Assembly: GCF_026130045.1 (NCBI RefSeq)
Contig: NZ_JAIBNX010000001.1
Location: 63,994-127,993, forward strand
DNA from: Micromonospora sp. CPCC 205371
Lineage (GTDB): Bacteria > Actinomycetota > Actinomycetes > Mycobacteriales > Micromonosporaceae
Length of the DNA stretch: 64,000 bases
Direction: 5' to 3'
The translations under genes and the position numbers were made by a program. Below the pieces are notes generated by a model. The model was not told the origin of the DNA. It made no database searches and saw only the letters and a program-made list of their open reading frames with translations. Within the stretch, counting starts at the first letter, position 1; the number at the start of each line of letters is the position of its first letter. Positions 34,977 through 43,680 of the stretch are shown one piece after another.

Positions 34977-35657
34977 CTAGACGCCTGCGGTCGAGCGGAT
35001 CCAGGCGCGGTTGAACGCGACGCTGCCGTAGTTCTGGATGTTGACGCCGTTGGCCGTGGAGGCCACGCCCACCTGAGCGCCGTTGTAGAACTCGGGACCG
35101 CCCGAGTCGCCGCGCCATGCGTTCCCGTTGATCGCGGTGCTGCGGATCGCGCGGCCGCCGTATGCGTCCGTCACGTTGGTGCTGGTCACCCGCACCGACG
35201 CGGTCTTGAGCTGGCTGGAGGCACCGCAGCCGCTGTAGCAGGTCATGCCCCAGCCGTAGATCGAGTTGGTCGAGTTCACCGGCGGGTCGCTGCTCGCCAG
35301 GGTCACATAGCTGGTGCTGACGCTGCTGCTGAGTCGCATGAGCGCCAGGTCGTACCGGGCATAGCTGGCGCTTACCGTCCGGGTCACGCCGCCGGACGCG
35401 CGCAGGACGCTGCCAACGCGCACCGACATGCTGCCGCTGACGCAGTGCCGCGCGGTCAGCACCCAGTTCGGAGCGATGATCGTGCCGGAGCACGTGAACG
35501 AGCCGTTGCTGAAGACCGCAGCCGCCCATGGTGCGGAGGAGACGGTGCTGCCGCCAATGATGTACGGCTCCACGTCAGCGGCGACCGCGGCGCTGGGCGC
35601 GGCCACGGCCGCGGCGGCCGCGGTGGCGGGGGCCCTCACGGCTAGGCGCATGCGCAT
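34977..35657 (-). CDS. Secreted trypsin-like serine protease (S1 family)
   Basis: 226 residues from the ATG at 35657, preceded by a near-perfect AGGAGGT. A Sec signal peptide with a long Ala-rich core ends near AAVAAD, and the mature domain begins close to YIIGGSTV. The catalytic triad is visible: His in LTARHC, Asp in ARYDLALMRL, Ser in RGDSGGP. Cys pairs are present, including the active-site CSGTIIAPNW/RHC pair. There is no long propeptide. It is probably an exported digestive or processing protease. Confidence 0.9.
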   Translation of the reverse strand: MRMRLAVRAPATAAAAAVAAPSAAVAADVEPYIIGGSTVSSAPWAAAVFSNGSFTCSGTIIAPNWVLTARHCVSGSMSVRVGSVLRASGGVTRTVSASYARYDLALMRLSSSVSTSYVTLASSDPPVNSTNSIYGWGMTCYSGCGASSQLKTASVRVTSTNVTDAYGGRAIRSTAINGNAWRGDSGGPEFYNGAQVGVASTANGVNIQNYGSVAFNRAWIRSTAGV

Positions 35658-35770
35658 GAATGGACCTCCTTTTTGAGGGGTTTTGGGCACGCTAGGACGC
35701 ATCGACACTCGTCGACAAGAATCCGATCCAGGTCATACGACGGCGTGATGGCCAGGTACCATCGCGTCAG

Positions 35771-35863
35771 CGAAGGGGAGTAGCCCCCAATCGCGCGGTC
35801 GACACACTGGCGCTCCGGCGCCCGGCCGCGTGGCCGCGATCACCGCGGTGGGCGAGACCTTCG
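35771..35863 (+). ncRNA. yybP-ykoY manganese riboswitch
   Basis: The conserved 5' core AAGGGGAGTAGC follows CGAAGG at 35771. The segment GGTCGACACACTGGC is also typical, and the 3' core GCGAGACCTTCG ends at 35863. CGAAGG (35771-35776) pairs with CCTTCG (35858-35863) to close helix P1. The 3' strand of P1 (CCTTCGACCC) can instead pair with GGGTCGAGG just downstream, a plausible expression platform; a second hairpin at 35901-35915 abuts the ribosome site. The gene controlled encodes a GDT1-family cation exporter, the usual partner of this Mn2+ sensor. Confidence 0.85.
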
Positions 35864-35931
35864 ACCCAGGCCGCACGGCCGGGTCGAGGGCGCCCGTGCT
35901 CCCGGCCCTGCCGGGAAAGGAAACCGACACC

Positions 35932-36540
35932 ATGGAGTACGCGCTCGTCGCGCTGACCGCGTTCGTGCTGATCCTGCCCGTGGAGCTGCCGGACAAGACG
36001 TTCGTCGCCACCCTGGTGCTCAGCACGCGGTACCCGGCGCTTCCGGTGTGGCTCGGCGTGAGCGCCGCGTTCGGCGTGCAGTGCCTGGTCGCGGTCGGCG
36101 CCGGCCACCTGCTCTCCCAGCTGCCCGAGCGTCCGGTGGCGCTGGTCGCCGCCACGCTCTTCGCGGTCGGCGCGGTGCTGCTGTTTCGAGGGGCACGCAC
36201 GGCCGACAATGCCGAGGCCGAGCAGGAGCGCGAGTTCGGCGACAAGATCACGACCGGCAAGCGCGGCTGGCGGGCGGCCGGGGCGAGCTTCCTCGTGCTC
36301 TTCACCGCCGAATGGGGTGATCTGTCCCAGTTGCTGACCGCCGGTCTGGTGGCTAGTGGAAAGCCCGCGGTGCCGGTGTTCTTCGGCTCGTGGGTGGCGC
36401 TGATCACGGTCTCCGGGGCAGCGGTTCTGCTCGGCCGCTGGCTGCTGAAGCGCGTGAAGCTGTCCGTCGTGCGGTACGCCGCAGCCGGGGTGTGCGCCCT
36501 CCTCGCGACCATCACCGTGGTCGGTGTCGTGGCGGGCTGA
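35932..36540 (+). CDS. GDT1/TMEM165 (UPF0016) family manganese exporter
   Basis: 202 residues from the ATG at 35932, with GGGAAAGGAAA upstream. Six membrane helices in two halves, each with the family's E-x-G/P-D-K/L motif: VELPDKTF in the first half and TAEWGDLSQL in the second. An acidic, soluble loop joins the halves (about 85-110). Bacterial members export Mn2+, and the yybP-ykoY element in the leader supports that substrate. Confidence 0.88.
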   Translation: MEYALVALTAFVLILPVELPDKTFVATLVLSTRYPALPVWLGVSAAFGVQCLVAVGAGHLLSQLPERPVALVAATLFAVGAVLLFRGARTADNAEAEQEREFGDKITTGKRGWRAAGASFLVLFTAEWGDLSQLLTAGLVASGKPAVPVFFGSWVALITVSGAAVLLGRWLLKRVKLSVVRYAAAGVCALLATITVVGVVAG

Positions 36541-36688
36541 GCCGTCCCGTGACCAGGACAGCCGGTGCAAGCTGCCCGCCCTCTACCAGGTACGCTTGGC
36601 ACGCTTGTCCGGGGGCGGGGGGCGGCACCACATTCGGCCCCCGGCGGTCGATAGCGGCAACGTCCGCGTACACAGTCAGGAGTGTCCA

Positions 36689-36961
36689 GTGGCTCGCGTC
36701 GTCGTCGACGTCATGCTCAAGCCGGAGATCCTTGATCCGCAGGGCCAGGCGGTCGCCAACGCGCTGCCCAGGCTCGGCGTCACCGATGTCGCGTCGGTGC
36801 GCATCGGCCGGCGGATCGAGATCGAGTTCTCTGGCGAGCCAGACTTGGACCGCGCCCGGGAAATCGCGGACAAGCTGCTGGCCAACCCGGTAATCGAAGA
36901 CTTCACCGTGCGCGTAGAGGCGGAGGAGCCGGCCGAGGAGCCTGTCGAGGCCACGGCATGA
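36689..36961 (+). CDS. purS: Phosphoribosylformylglycinamidine synthase subunit PurS
   Basis: 90 residues from the GTG at 36689, with AGGAG seven bases upstream. It is the small subunit that bridges PurL and PurQ in the FGAM synthase complex. The family core [22 protein letters not shown] and [13 protein letters not shown] is present, with an acidic tail. Its stop overlaps the purQ start as ATGA. Confidence 0.95.
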   Translation: MARVVVDVMLKPEILDPQGQAVANALPRLGVTDVASVRIGRRIEIEFSGEPDLDRAREIADKLLANPVIEDFTVRVEAEEPAEEPVEATA

Positions 36962-37647
36962 GCGCGCGTATCGGCGTCGTCACGTTTCCCGGGTCGCTCG
37001 ACGACGGCGACGCGGCGCGTGGTGTGCGTCTCGCGGGCGGCGAGGCGGTTCGCCTCTGGCACGCCGACCCCGACCTTCACGGCGTCGACGCCGTCATCCT
37101 CCCGGGTGGCTTTTCGTACGGTGACTACCTGCGCGGCGGTGCGATCGCCCGGTTCGCCCCGGTGATGGAGTCGATCGCCGTAGCGGCCCGCGACGGCATG
37201 CCGGTGCTCGGCATCTGCAACGGCTTCCAGATCCTCTGCGAGGCCCACCTGCTGCCCGGCGCGCTGACCCGCAACCAGCACCTGCACTTCCGCAACCGCG
37301 ACCAGTGGCTGCGCGTCGAGGCAATCCAGCCCGTGTGGACGAACGCGTTCACCGACAGCCAGGAAGTTTTGATCCCGGTCAAGCACGGCGAAGGCCGCTA
37401 CGTCGCCGACGAGCGGACCCTCGAGGAGCTGGAGGCCAACGGCCAGGTGGTCGCCCGCTACGTCAAGGGCAACCCCAACGGTTCCCTCAACGACATCGCG
37501 GCCATCAGCAACGCCGCCGGCAACGTGGTCGGCATCATGCCGCACCCGGAGCACGCGGTCGAGGCCCTGACCGGCCCGTCCATCGACGGGCTGGGCTTCT
37601 TCACGTCCGTACTCAAGCACCTTGCCGGCGCGGGGGCACAAGCATGA
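36958..37647 (+). CDS. purQ: Phosphoribosylformylglycinamidine synthase subunit PurQ
   Basis: 229 residues, class I glutamine amidotransferase. The nucleophilic Cys is in [11 protein letters not shown] and the His/Glu pair in [11 protein letters not shown]. It supplies ammonia to PurL. The TGA at 37645 overlaps an ATG that opens a 25-codon ORF, which in turn overlaps the purL start. Confidence 0.96.
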   Translation: MSARIGVVTFPGSLDDGDAARGVRLAGGEAVRLWHADPDLHGVDAVILPGGFSYGDYLRGGAIARFAPVMESIAVAARDGMPVLGICNGFQILCEAHLLPGALTRNQHLHFRNRDQWLRVEAIQPVWTNAFTDSQEVLIPVKHGEGRYVADERTLEELEANGQVVARYVKGNPNGSLNDIAAISNAAGNVVGIMPHPEHAVEALTGPSIDGLGFFTSVLKHLAGAGAQA

Positions 37648-37721
37648 CAGAGCTAACTGGCGCTCGCTGCGCTCGCGCGGGTCATCCGCCCTTTGGGCAG
37701 GCTGCGGGAGGCGGCGCATGA
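37644..37721 (+). CDS. 25-codon ORF linking purQ and purL by ATGA overlaps
   Basis: The ATG at 37644 overlaps the purQ stop (ATGA), and the TGA at 37719-37721 overlaps the purL ATG (ATGA again). The 25-residue product (starting [14 protein letters not shown]) has no recognisable domain. The DNA contains GGCGCTCGCTGCGCTCGCG, which resembles short palindromic repeats also seen near 49660. It may be a repeat insertion retained because it keeps translational coupling, rather than a functional peptide. Confidence 0.4.
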   Translation: MTELTGARCARAGHPPFGQAAGGGA

Positions 37722-40093
37722 CCACGCAAACAGGCACTACGACGCGACAGGAAGCGGCACCGTCGGTGAGCGTCGACGAGTTCGACGGCGGACCCGACAC
37801 CGTCCAGCGCGCCACGGCGACGCCGCAGGAGCTGCAGCCCTACGCGGAGCTCGGCCTGAAGGACGACGAGTACGAGCGCATCCGCGAGATCCTCGGCCGC
37901 CGGCCCACGCAGTCCGAGCTGGCCATGTACTCGATCATGTGGAGCGAGCACTGCTCCTACAAGTCGAGCAAGGTGCACCTGCGGCAGTTCGGGGAGAAGG
38001 CGCCGCCCAGCGACCGGCTGCTCGCCGGCATCGGCGAAAACGCGGGCGTCATCCAGATCTCCGACGATCTCGCGGTGACCTTCAAGGTCGAGTCGCACAA
38101 CCACCCGAGCTACGTCGAGCCGTACCAGGGCGCCGCGACCGGCGTCGGCGGCATCGTCCGCGACATCCTCGCGATGGGCGCGCGGCCCGTCGCGGTCATG
38201 GACCCGCTGCGGTTCGGCGCCGCCGACCACGAAGACACCGCTCGGGTACTGCCGGGTGTGGTGGCCGGCATCGGCGGATACGGCAACTCGCTCGGCCTGC
38301 CCAACATCGGCGGCGAGATCGTCTTCGACCCCTGCTACCAGGGCAACCCGCTCGTCAACGCGCTCTGCGTCGGCGTCCTGCCGGTCGACCGCCTGCAAAA
38401 CAAGGCCGCCGCCGGCGTGGGCAACATCGTGGTGCTGATGGGCGCCAAGACCGGCCGTGACGGCATCGGCGGCGTGTCGGTGCTCGCCAGCGCCACGTTC
38501 GACGACGAGAGCGAGCAGCGCCGCCCGTCCGTGCAGGTCGGCGACCCGTTCATGGAGAAGCTGCTCATCGAGGCATGCCTGGAGCTGTACGACGCCAAGC
38601 TGGTGGTCGGCATCCAAGACCTCGGCGGCGCCGGCCTCACCTGCGCGCTCACCGAGACCGCCGCCGCGGCGGGCACCGGCATGACCGTCCAGCTCGACCG
38701 GGTGCCGCTGCGCGAGCCCTCGATGACGCCGCACGAGATCCTCGCGAGCGAATCGCAGGAGCGCATGCTGCTGATCGTCGAGCCCGCGCAGCTCGACGCG
38801 GTGCTTGCGATCGCCGAGAAGTGGGGCGTCATCGCCACCGCGATCGGTGAGGTCACGCCGCCCGGCCCAGATGGGCTGCCCGGCCGCCTCACGATCGACT
38901 GGCGCGGCCACACCGTGGTCGACGTACCGCCCGGCTCGCTGGCCGACGACGGGCCGGTCTACGCCCGCCCGGTACGCGAGCCCGCCGACCGCATCCTGCT
39001 CCAGGCCGACCGGGCCGAGACACTGCCGCGACCGTCCACACCGGAGGCGCTGCGCGAGACCCTCCTGCAGATGGTCGCCTCGCCCAACCTGTGCGACAAG
39101 AGCTGGGTCACCGAGCAGTACGACCGGTACGTCCTGGGCAACACCGTGCTCGCCCAGCCCGAAGACTCCGGTGTGATCCGGATCGACGAGCGCAGCGGCC
39201 TCGGCGTCGCCCTCTCGGTCGACGGCAACGGCCGGTTCGCCCGGCTCGACCCGTACCAGGGCGCCAAGCTCGCCCTCGCCGAGGCCTACCGCAACGTGGC
39301 CGTCACCGGCGCCCGCCCGCTGGCCGTCACCAACTGCCTCAACTTCGGCTCGCCCGAAGACCCCAGCGTCATGTGGCAGTTCGCCGAGGCGGTCCGCGGC
39401 CTGGCCGACGGCTGCGCCGAGCTGGGCATCCCCGTCACCGGCGGCAACGTCAGCTTCTACAACCAGACCGGTGCCGCCGCCATCCACCCGACGCCCGTCG
39501 TCGGCGTGCTCGGCGTGCTCGACGACGTCAGCCAGCGGGTGCCGATGGGCTTCCCCGAGCCGGCCAACCCCGAGGGCGACATCATCTTCCTGCTCGGCGA
39601 GACCCGGGTGGAGCTGTCGGGCTCGGAGTGGGCCTGGGTGACGCACGAGCACCTCGGCGGCGTGCCGCCGCGGGTCGACCTGCCGCGCGAGCGCACCCTC
39701 GCCACGGTCCTCACGGAGGCCGCACGCGTCGGCCACCTGAGCGCCGCACACGACCTCTCCGACGGCGGCCTCGCACAGGGCCTCGTCGAGGCGTGCTTGC
39801 GCAACGGCGTCGGCGCCCGCATCGCGCTGCCCGAGGAGCACACGGCCGGCTCGATGCCGTTCGCGTACCTCTTCAGCGAGTCGGCCAGCCGGGCCCTCGT
39901 CTCCGTGCCGCATGGCCAGGAGAAGGCGTTCACCGCGCTGTGCACCGAGCATGGTCTACCGTGGACGGCTCTCGGCGTGACCGATCCACGCGGCGGCGTC
40001 CTGGCCATCCGCGACCAGTTCACGATCGGGCTCGACGAGCTGCGCGAGGCATACACGTCGACGCTGCCGAAGCTCTTCGGCGCCGGTGCCTGA
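37718..40093 (+). CDS. purL: Phosphoribosylformylglycinamidine synthase subunit PurL
   Basis: 791 residues from the ATG at 37718, with GGGAGG upstream: the small-PurL type that needs PurS and PurQ. ATP-binding and substrate motifs include [39 protein letters not shown], and in the second half [15 protein letters not shown] and [13 protein letters not shown]. The downstream ComB-like gene begins 8 bases before its stop. Confidence 0.96.
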   Translation: MTTQTGTTTRQEAAPSVSVDEFDGGPDTVQRATATPQELQPYAELGLKDDEYERIREILGRRPTQSELAMYSIMWSEHCSYKSSKVHLRQFGEKAPPSDRLLAGIGENAGVIQISDDLAVTFKVESHNHPSYVEPYQGAATGVGGIVRDILAMGARPVAVMDPLRFGAADHEDTARVLPGVVAGIGGYGNSLGLPNIGGEIVFDPCYQGNPLVNALCVGVLPVDRLQNKAAAGVGNIVVLMGAKTGRDGIGGVSVLASATFDDESEQRRPSVQVGDPFMEKLLIEACLELYDAKLVVGIQDLGGAGLTCALTETAAAAGTGMTVQLDRVPLREPSMTPHEILASESQERMLLIVEPAQLDAVLAIAEKWGVIATAIGEVTPPGPDGLPGRLTIDWRGHTVVDVPPGSLADDGPVYARPVREPADRILLQADRAETLPRPSTPEALRETLLQMVASPNLCDKSWVTEQYDRYVLGNTVLAQPEDSGVIRIDERSGLGVALSVDGNGRFARLDPYQGAKLALAEAYRNVAVTGARPLAVTNCLNFGSPEDPSVMWQFAEAVRGLADGCAELGIPVTGGNVSFYNQTGAAAIHPTPVVGVLGVLDDVSQRVPMGFPEPANPEGDIIFLLGETRVELSGSEWAWVTHEHLGGVPPRVDLPRERTLATVLTEAARVGHLSAAHDLSDGGLAQGLVEACLRNGVGARIALPEEHTAGSMPFAYLFSESASRALVSVPHGQEKAFTALCTEHGLPWTALGVTDPRGGVLAIRDQFTIGLDELREAYTSTLPKLFGAGA

Positions 40094-40844
40094 GTCGGTA
40101 TACCTCCAGCCAGACACCGGAGTCCGCTTCGATTGGGGCCTGGCTGGCGCGGCCGAGCTGGGCCGCGTGTGCGCGGTGCTGGTCGTGGTCGACGTGCTGT
40201 CGTTCACCACAGCGGTCGACGTGGCCGTCGGACGTGGCATGCGGGTGCACCCGTTTCCATGGGGAGCGCAGGCCGACGCCTACGCCCGCCGGGTGGGCGC
40301 CGTCGCTGCCGTCGGGCGCAGCAAGGTCAGCCCGGACCGGCCGTGGTCACTGTCGCCGGCGGCCCTTCAGGCCGCGCCGGTCACACCCGAGCTCGTGCTG
40401 CCCTCGCCGAACGGCTCGGCGATCTCCGCCGCCGCCAGCGCTACCGGCATCCCCGTGGTAGCGGGCTGCGTCCGCAACGCACCCGCCGTCGCCCGCTGGC
40501 TCCTCCGGAGAGGGTACGGAGGCCCGCACGCGCCTATCGGTGTGGTGGCCGCAGGTGAACGCTGGCCAGACGACACCCTGCGGCCCGGAGTGGAAGACCT
40601 GCTGGGCGCGGCAGCGGTGCTCAACGGCCTGATCGACGCCCCAGCTGGCTTCTCGGTCGAGGCGGCAGTGGCGTTGGCCGCGTACGCCGGCATCCCAGAT
40701 GTGCCAGCGGCGATCCGTGGCTCCGTGTCGGGCCAAGAACTCATTACGGGCGGCTTCGGTGCCGACGTAGAGATCGCCGTTCAGATGGCCACGTCTGAGA
40801 CGGTCCCTGTGCTCAGCGGGGGCGTCTTCTCCCCCGCCGGTTAG
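40086..40844 (+). CDS. ComB-like 2-phosphosulfolactate phosphatase family protein
   Basis: 252 residues from the GTG at 40086, inside the end of purL. The family fold is suggested by [21 protein letters not shown] near the N terminus, [14 protein letters not shown] and [17 protein letters not shown], and [25 protein letters not shown]. In archaea ComB makes sulfolactate for coenzyme M. Actinobacterial homologues lack that pathway as far as I know, so the substrate here is probably different. The stop shares bases with the stop of the convergent gene (TTAG). Confidence 0.8.
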   Translation: MPESVYLQPDTGVRFDWGLAGAAELGRVCAVLVVVDVLSFTTAVDVAVGRGMRVHPFPWGAQADAYARRVGAVAAVGRSKVSPDRPWSLSPAALQAAPVTPELVLPSPNGSAISAAASATGIPVVAGCVRNAPAVARWLLRRGYGGPHAPIGVVAAGERWPDDTLRPGVEDLLGAAAVLNGLIDAPAGFSVEAAVALAAYAGIPDVPAAIRGSVSGQELITGGFGADVEIAVQMATSETVPVLSGGVFSPAG

Positions 40845-43078
40845 TCGTCGAGCCAGTCCAGAGAGCGGCGCTCGCCTCGGCCAGCCGGCTGCTGCGGACC
40901 GCCGCCACCGTGCCGACCCTGCTGCGGGCCGCCCTGGCCACCCTGGTCGTAGTAGCCGGCCTGGTCGTAGCCGCCGCCCTGCTGGTCGTACCCGCCACGC
41001 TGCTCAGGCACCCGGTCGTAGCCGCCCTGCTGGTCGTAGCCGCCACCGCCGTAGCCGCCACCCTGCTGCGGAGCGCCGTAGTTGGCACCACCGCCACCGC
41101 CGCCGTAGCCACCGTCGCCCTGGCCATAGCCGCCCTGCTCGTAGCCGTTGCCCACGCTGGGCCGGCCGCCGTACGGGTCGCTCTGCGGAGCGTAGCCGCC
41201 ACCCGGGCCGTAACCACCGTGCTCCGGCTCGGGCGGGTAGCCGGCACCGCCGCCGTACGCGCCGTTGTCGTAGGTGGGGGCCGCCGGCGGCTGGGGCGGG
41301 CTGTAGCCGCCACCCGGGCCAGCACTGCCGCCGTTCCAGCGGCCGGTCGGCTCGTCGTACCGGTCGCCGCCAACCCGCGGGTCGCCGCCGTAGCCGCCGC
41401 CCTGCTGGGCACCGTAGCCGCCGCCGGGACCACCGCCGTACTCACCGCGACCGCCGTACCCATCGTCCGCCGGCCGCCCCGTGTAGGGGGCGTCATCGCC
41501 CGGGCGACCGCCAGCGTAAGGGCCCGCAGGCGCAGCCGGGCTGCCATAGCCACCCGGTGCGGCCGGACCGCCATAGCCACCAGGACCAGCCGGGCCACCA
41601 GGGCCGGCGCCGTAGCCGCCACCGCTGGTGGGGCCGCCGGCTGGCGGGGCACCGTAACCGCCGCCGCTCGTCGGGCCACCGGGCGGACCGCCGTAGCCGC
41701 CGCTCCCGCTCGTGGGCCTGCCGTACTGGCCCGGTCCGCCCTGCGGCTGGCCGCCGTATCCGTTGGCCTGCTGCGGCGGGCCGTACCCGTTGACCGGCTG
41801 GGTCGCACCGTAGTTGTTGCCGACCTGGGTCGGCGCGCCATACGCGCCGTTGGCGCCGGGCCCCGCCCAGTCGGCCTGCGGACCGGGCGTCGCGGCCGGC
41901 ATCGGCGCGCCGTACGGGTCCGGATATTCGTCGACCACGGGGCTCTGGAGCATGGTGGGCGCGTCGGCCAGCGACGGCCGTCCGACCATCGTCGGGTCGG
42001 GACCCGCGCGGTTCGCGACCCGGGTGGCGTCGGCACCGCCGTGGTACACGCCTTGCGCGCCCGGCACGCCGGGACGCGGGCCCGGACCACCGGAGCCGTC
42101 CGGCTCGTCGTCGTCTTCTTCGCCGTCATCCTGCTTGCGGCGGATGATGAGGAGCACGATCGCACCGACGCCGAGCGCCACCAGCAGGCCACCGACGATG
42201 ATCAGCAGCCAGGACCCCATACCGCTTTCGGAGTTGTTGGACGCGTTGTTCGCGGCGGGGTTGGTGGCCGCGACCGAGGCTTCCTCCTCGGCGGCCACGG
42301 ACTCCTCAGGGCTCGGGGTGGCCGCCGCGCTCGCGGACGGCGACGCCGCCTTGGTCGACTTCAGCGAAATGATCGGCACGGTCACGGACTGGCCGGCATT
42401 GCCGTTGACCTGCTTCTGGGCATTCTTGTAATCGGCGGCGCCAGCGCCGATGAAGAGCTCGCCGGCTGCGATCGGCTTGCCCTCGCAGGTGGTGAACTTG
42501 TAGTTACCGGTGCTGTTCGTGACGGTCGCGCAGTTGTTGCCCTGCGAGTCTGCCAGGGCCACGTTTGCGCCCTCGATGCCCTCGCCGGTGGCGTCGTCCC
42601 GGACCTTCCCTGTCACCTGCTTGACGGCCTGCGCTTCCTGCTGCCCACGCACCGATATGTCGCGCTCCGCGGTGGCGTCGTCGCCGCCGATCTCGGCCCG
42701 GATGCGGACCTTGCCGGACTTCGTGTCACCCGCGTTGACGTTGCCCGCGACCAACGTCACGGTGAATTCGCGGCTCTGCTGGGGCAGGATCTGCTCGGTG
42801 AAGTCGCACTGGCCCTCGCACTGGACCTCGCCGAACGTCAGACTGACGTTGATGTTCACCGAAGCGTTGAGGCCGCCAGCCCCGTTGTTGTTGTTACGCA
42901 CGCTGTAGCGCAGGGTGGCCCGCTGGCCCGGCGTCAGCGAGCCCGAAGACAGGCTCGTGATCTGGACCGTGGGGTCTTCGGCGAGGGCGGGGGCCGCGGG
43001 GACGGCAACCAGGGCGCCAGAAGCCAGCGCCACGACCACACCGGCGCGAAGCGACCAGGCCCGTCGGTGTGAAGTCAC
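40841..43078 (-). CDS. Secreted-anchored protein with Cna-B-like domain and long Gly/Tyr/Gln-rich tail
   Basis: About 745 residues. The GTG at 43078 is preferred because GGAAGG is spaced 8 bases before it; a GTG at 43084 is the alternative. A signal peptide (to about residue 35, ending APALAED) is followed by a beta-sandwich domain (about 36-150, CARDB-like), a carboxypeptidase-regulatory or Cna-B-like domain (about 155-245), and a membrane helix (about 285-310, WLLIIVGGLLVALGVGAIVLLI). A cytoplasmic tail of about 430 residues is dominated by Gly, Pro, Tyr and Gln in GGYG/GGGYD-type repeats and ends RRSLDWLDD. The tail is of the disordered, prion-like type. Confidence 0.82.
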   Translation of the reverse strand: MTSHRRAWSLRAGVVVALASGALVAVPAAPALAEDPTVQITSLSSGSLTPGQRATLRYSVRNNNNGAGGLNASVNINVSLTFGEVQCEGQCDFTEQILPQQSREFTVTLVAGNVNAGDTKSGKVRIRAEIGGDDATAERDISVRGQQEAQAVKQVTGKVRDDATGEGIEGANVALADSQGNNCATVTNSTGNYKFTTCEGKPIAAGELFIGAGAADYKNAQKQVNGNAGQSVTVPIISLKSTKAASPSASAAATPSPEESVAAEEEASVAATNPAANNASNNSESGMGSWLLIIVGGLLVALGVGAIVLLIIRRKQDDGEEDDDEPDGSGGPGPRPGVPGAQGVYHGGADATRVANRAGPDPTMVGRPSLADAPTMLQSPVVDEYPDPYGAPMPAATPGPQADWAGPGANGAYGAPTQVGNNYGATQPVNGYGPPQQANGYGGQPQGGPGQYGRPTSGSGGYGGPPGGPTSGGGYGAPPAGGPTSGGGYGAGPGGPAGPGGYGGPAAPGGYGSPAAPAGPYAGGRPGDDAPYTGRPADDGYGGRGEYGGGPGGGYGAQQGGGYGGDPRVGGDRYDEPTGRWNGGSAGPGGGYSPPQPPAAPTYDNGAYGGGAGYPPEPEHGGYGPGGGYAPQSDPYGGRPSVGNGYEQGGYGQGDGGYGGGGGGANYGAPQQGGGYGGGGYDQQGGYDRVPEQRGGYDQQGGGYDQAGYYDQGGQGGPQQGRHGGGGPQQPAGRGERRSLDWLDD

Positions 43079-43192
43079 GTCCACCGCCTTCCGGTTATGC
43101 CATCCCGTGACGAGTCACCGTCGGCCACTATGCCTTGTTTGGGGGCGCGAGCGCGACCCAGGGGCGGAAGGAAGTGACGTATTAGCGGGTCG

Positions 43193-43198
43193 TATCGT
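43193..43198 (+). promoter_or_regulatory. -10 hexamer TATCGT, leaderless start
   Basis: TATCGT ends exactly 6 bases before the GTG at 43205 and no ribosome site lies between. Confidence 0.5.
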
Positions 43199-43204
43199 CC
43201 CGAC

Positions 43205-43558
43205 GTGTCCAGTGCGCACAATAAGTCCGCCGCGGTCGCGGCCATCCTTGCCGACGTCGATGCCGGCCGCACACCAGAGGTCGCCACACTCCGTGACGCC
43301 GTACGGGCACTTCTGTCAGACCTCGCCAAGCGGGCTCCGGGACGTTCAGTAGAGGTGCGCGTACCACCCTACGGGGCGGTGCAGTGCATACCCGGGCCGC
43401 GACACACCAGGGGGACGCCACCAAATGTGGTGGAGATGGATCCGGTCACGTGGGTGCTGCTCGCGACCGGTCGGCTGGGGTGGGACGAGGCGGTTACCCA
43501 GGGGCGGATCAGGGCTAGCGGCGCCCGTGCTGACATTTCCGACTACATACCTATGTAA
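43205..43558 (+). CDS. Sterol-carrier-like (SCP_3) family protein upstream of purF
   Basis: 117 residues from a leaderless-looking GTG. It resembles the small actinobacterial SCP-orthologue family encoded just before purF (Rv0807 in Mycobacterium, from memory): RSVEVRVPPYGAVQCIPGPRHTRG, then VVEMDPVTWVLLATGRLGWDEAV and ASGARADISDYIP. Its role is unknown. The conserved linkage to purF suggests a link to purine supply, but nothing in the sequence shows it. Confidence 0.8.
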   Translation: MSSAHNKSAAVAAILADVDAGRTPEVATLRDAVRALLSDLAKRAPGRSVEVRVPPYGAVQCIPGPRHTRGTPPNVVEMDPVTWVLLATGRLGWDEAVTQGRIRASGARADISDYIPM

Positions 43559-43680
43559 CAGCCGCGTTACATGACGTACACGGTGACGAGAGGCAGCCAA
43601 AAGGTGGCTCTCTGTTGTCGGCCTTGGCTCGCGTACACTGTGGCGACAGGAAGTCCCGGATCAGCACTGAGGAGCGGCAG

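Noticed and set aside
37682..39952. Minus-strand frame of 756 codons
   Set aside because: It lies antisense to purL, whose motifs are complete. Long antisense frames are expected at this GC content.
40910..43072. Long plus-strand frame (about 720 codons, Ala/Val/Arg-rich) opposite the Gly/Tyr-rich protein
   Set aside because: It is the antisense shadow of repetitive GGYG-type codons. The minus frame has a signal peptide, domains and a membrane helix; the plus frame has none.
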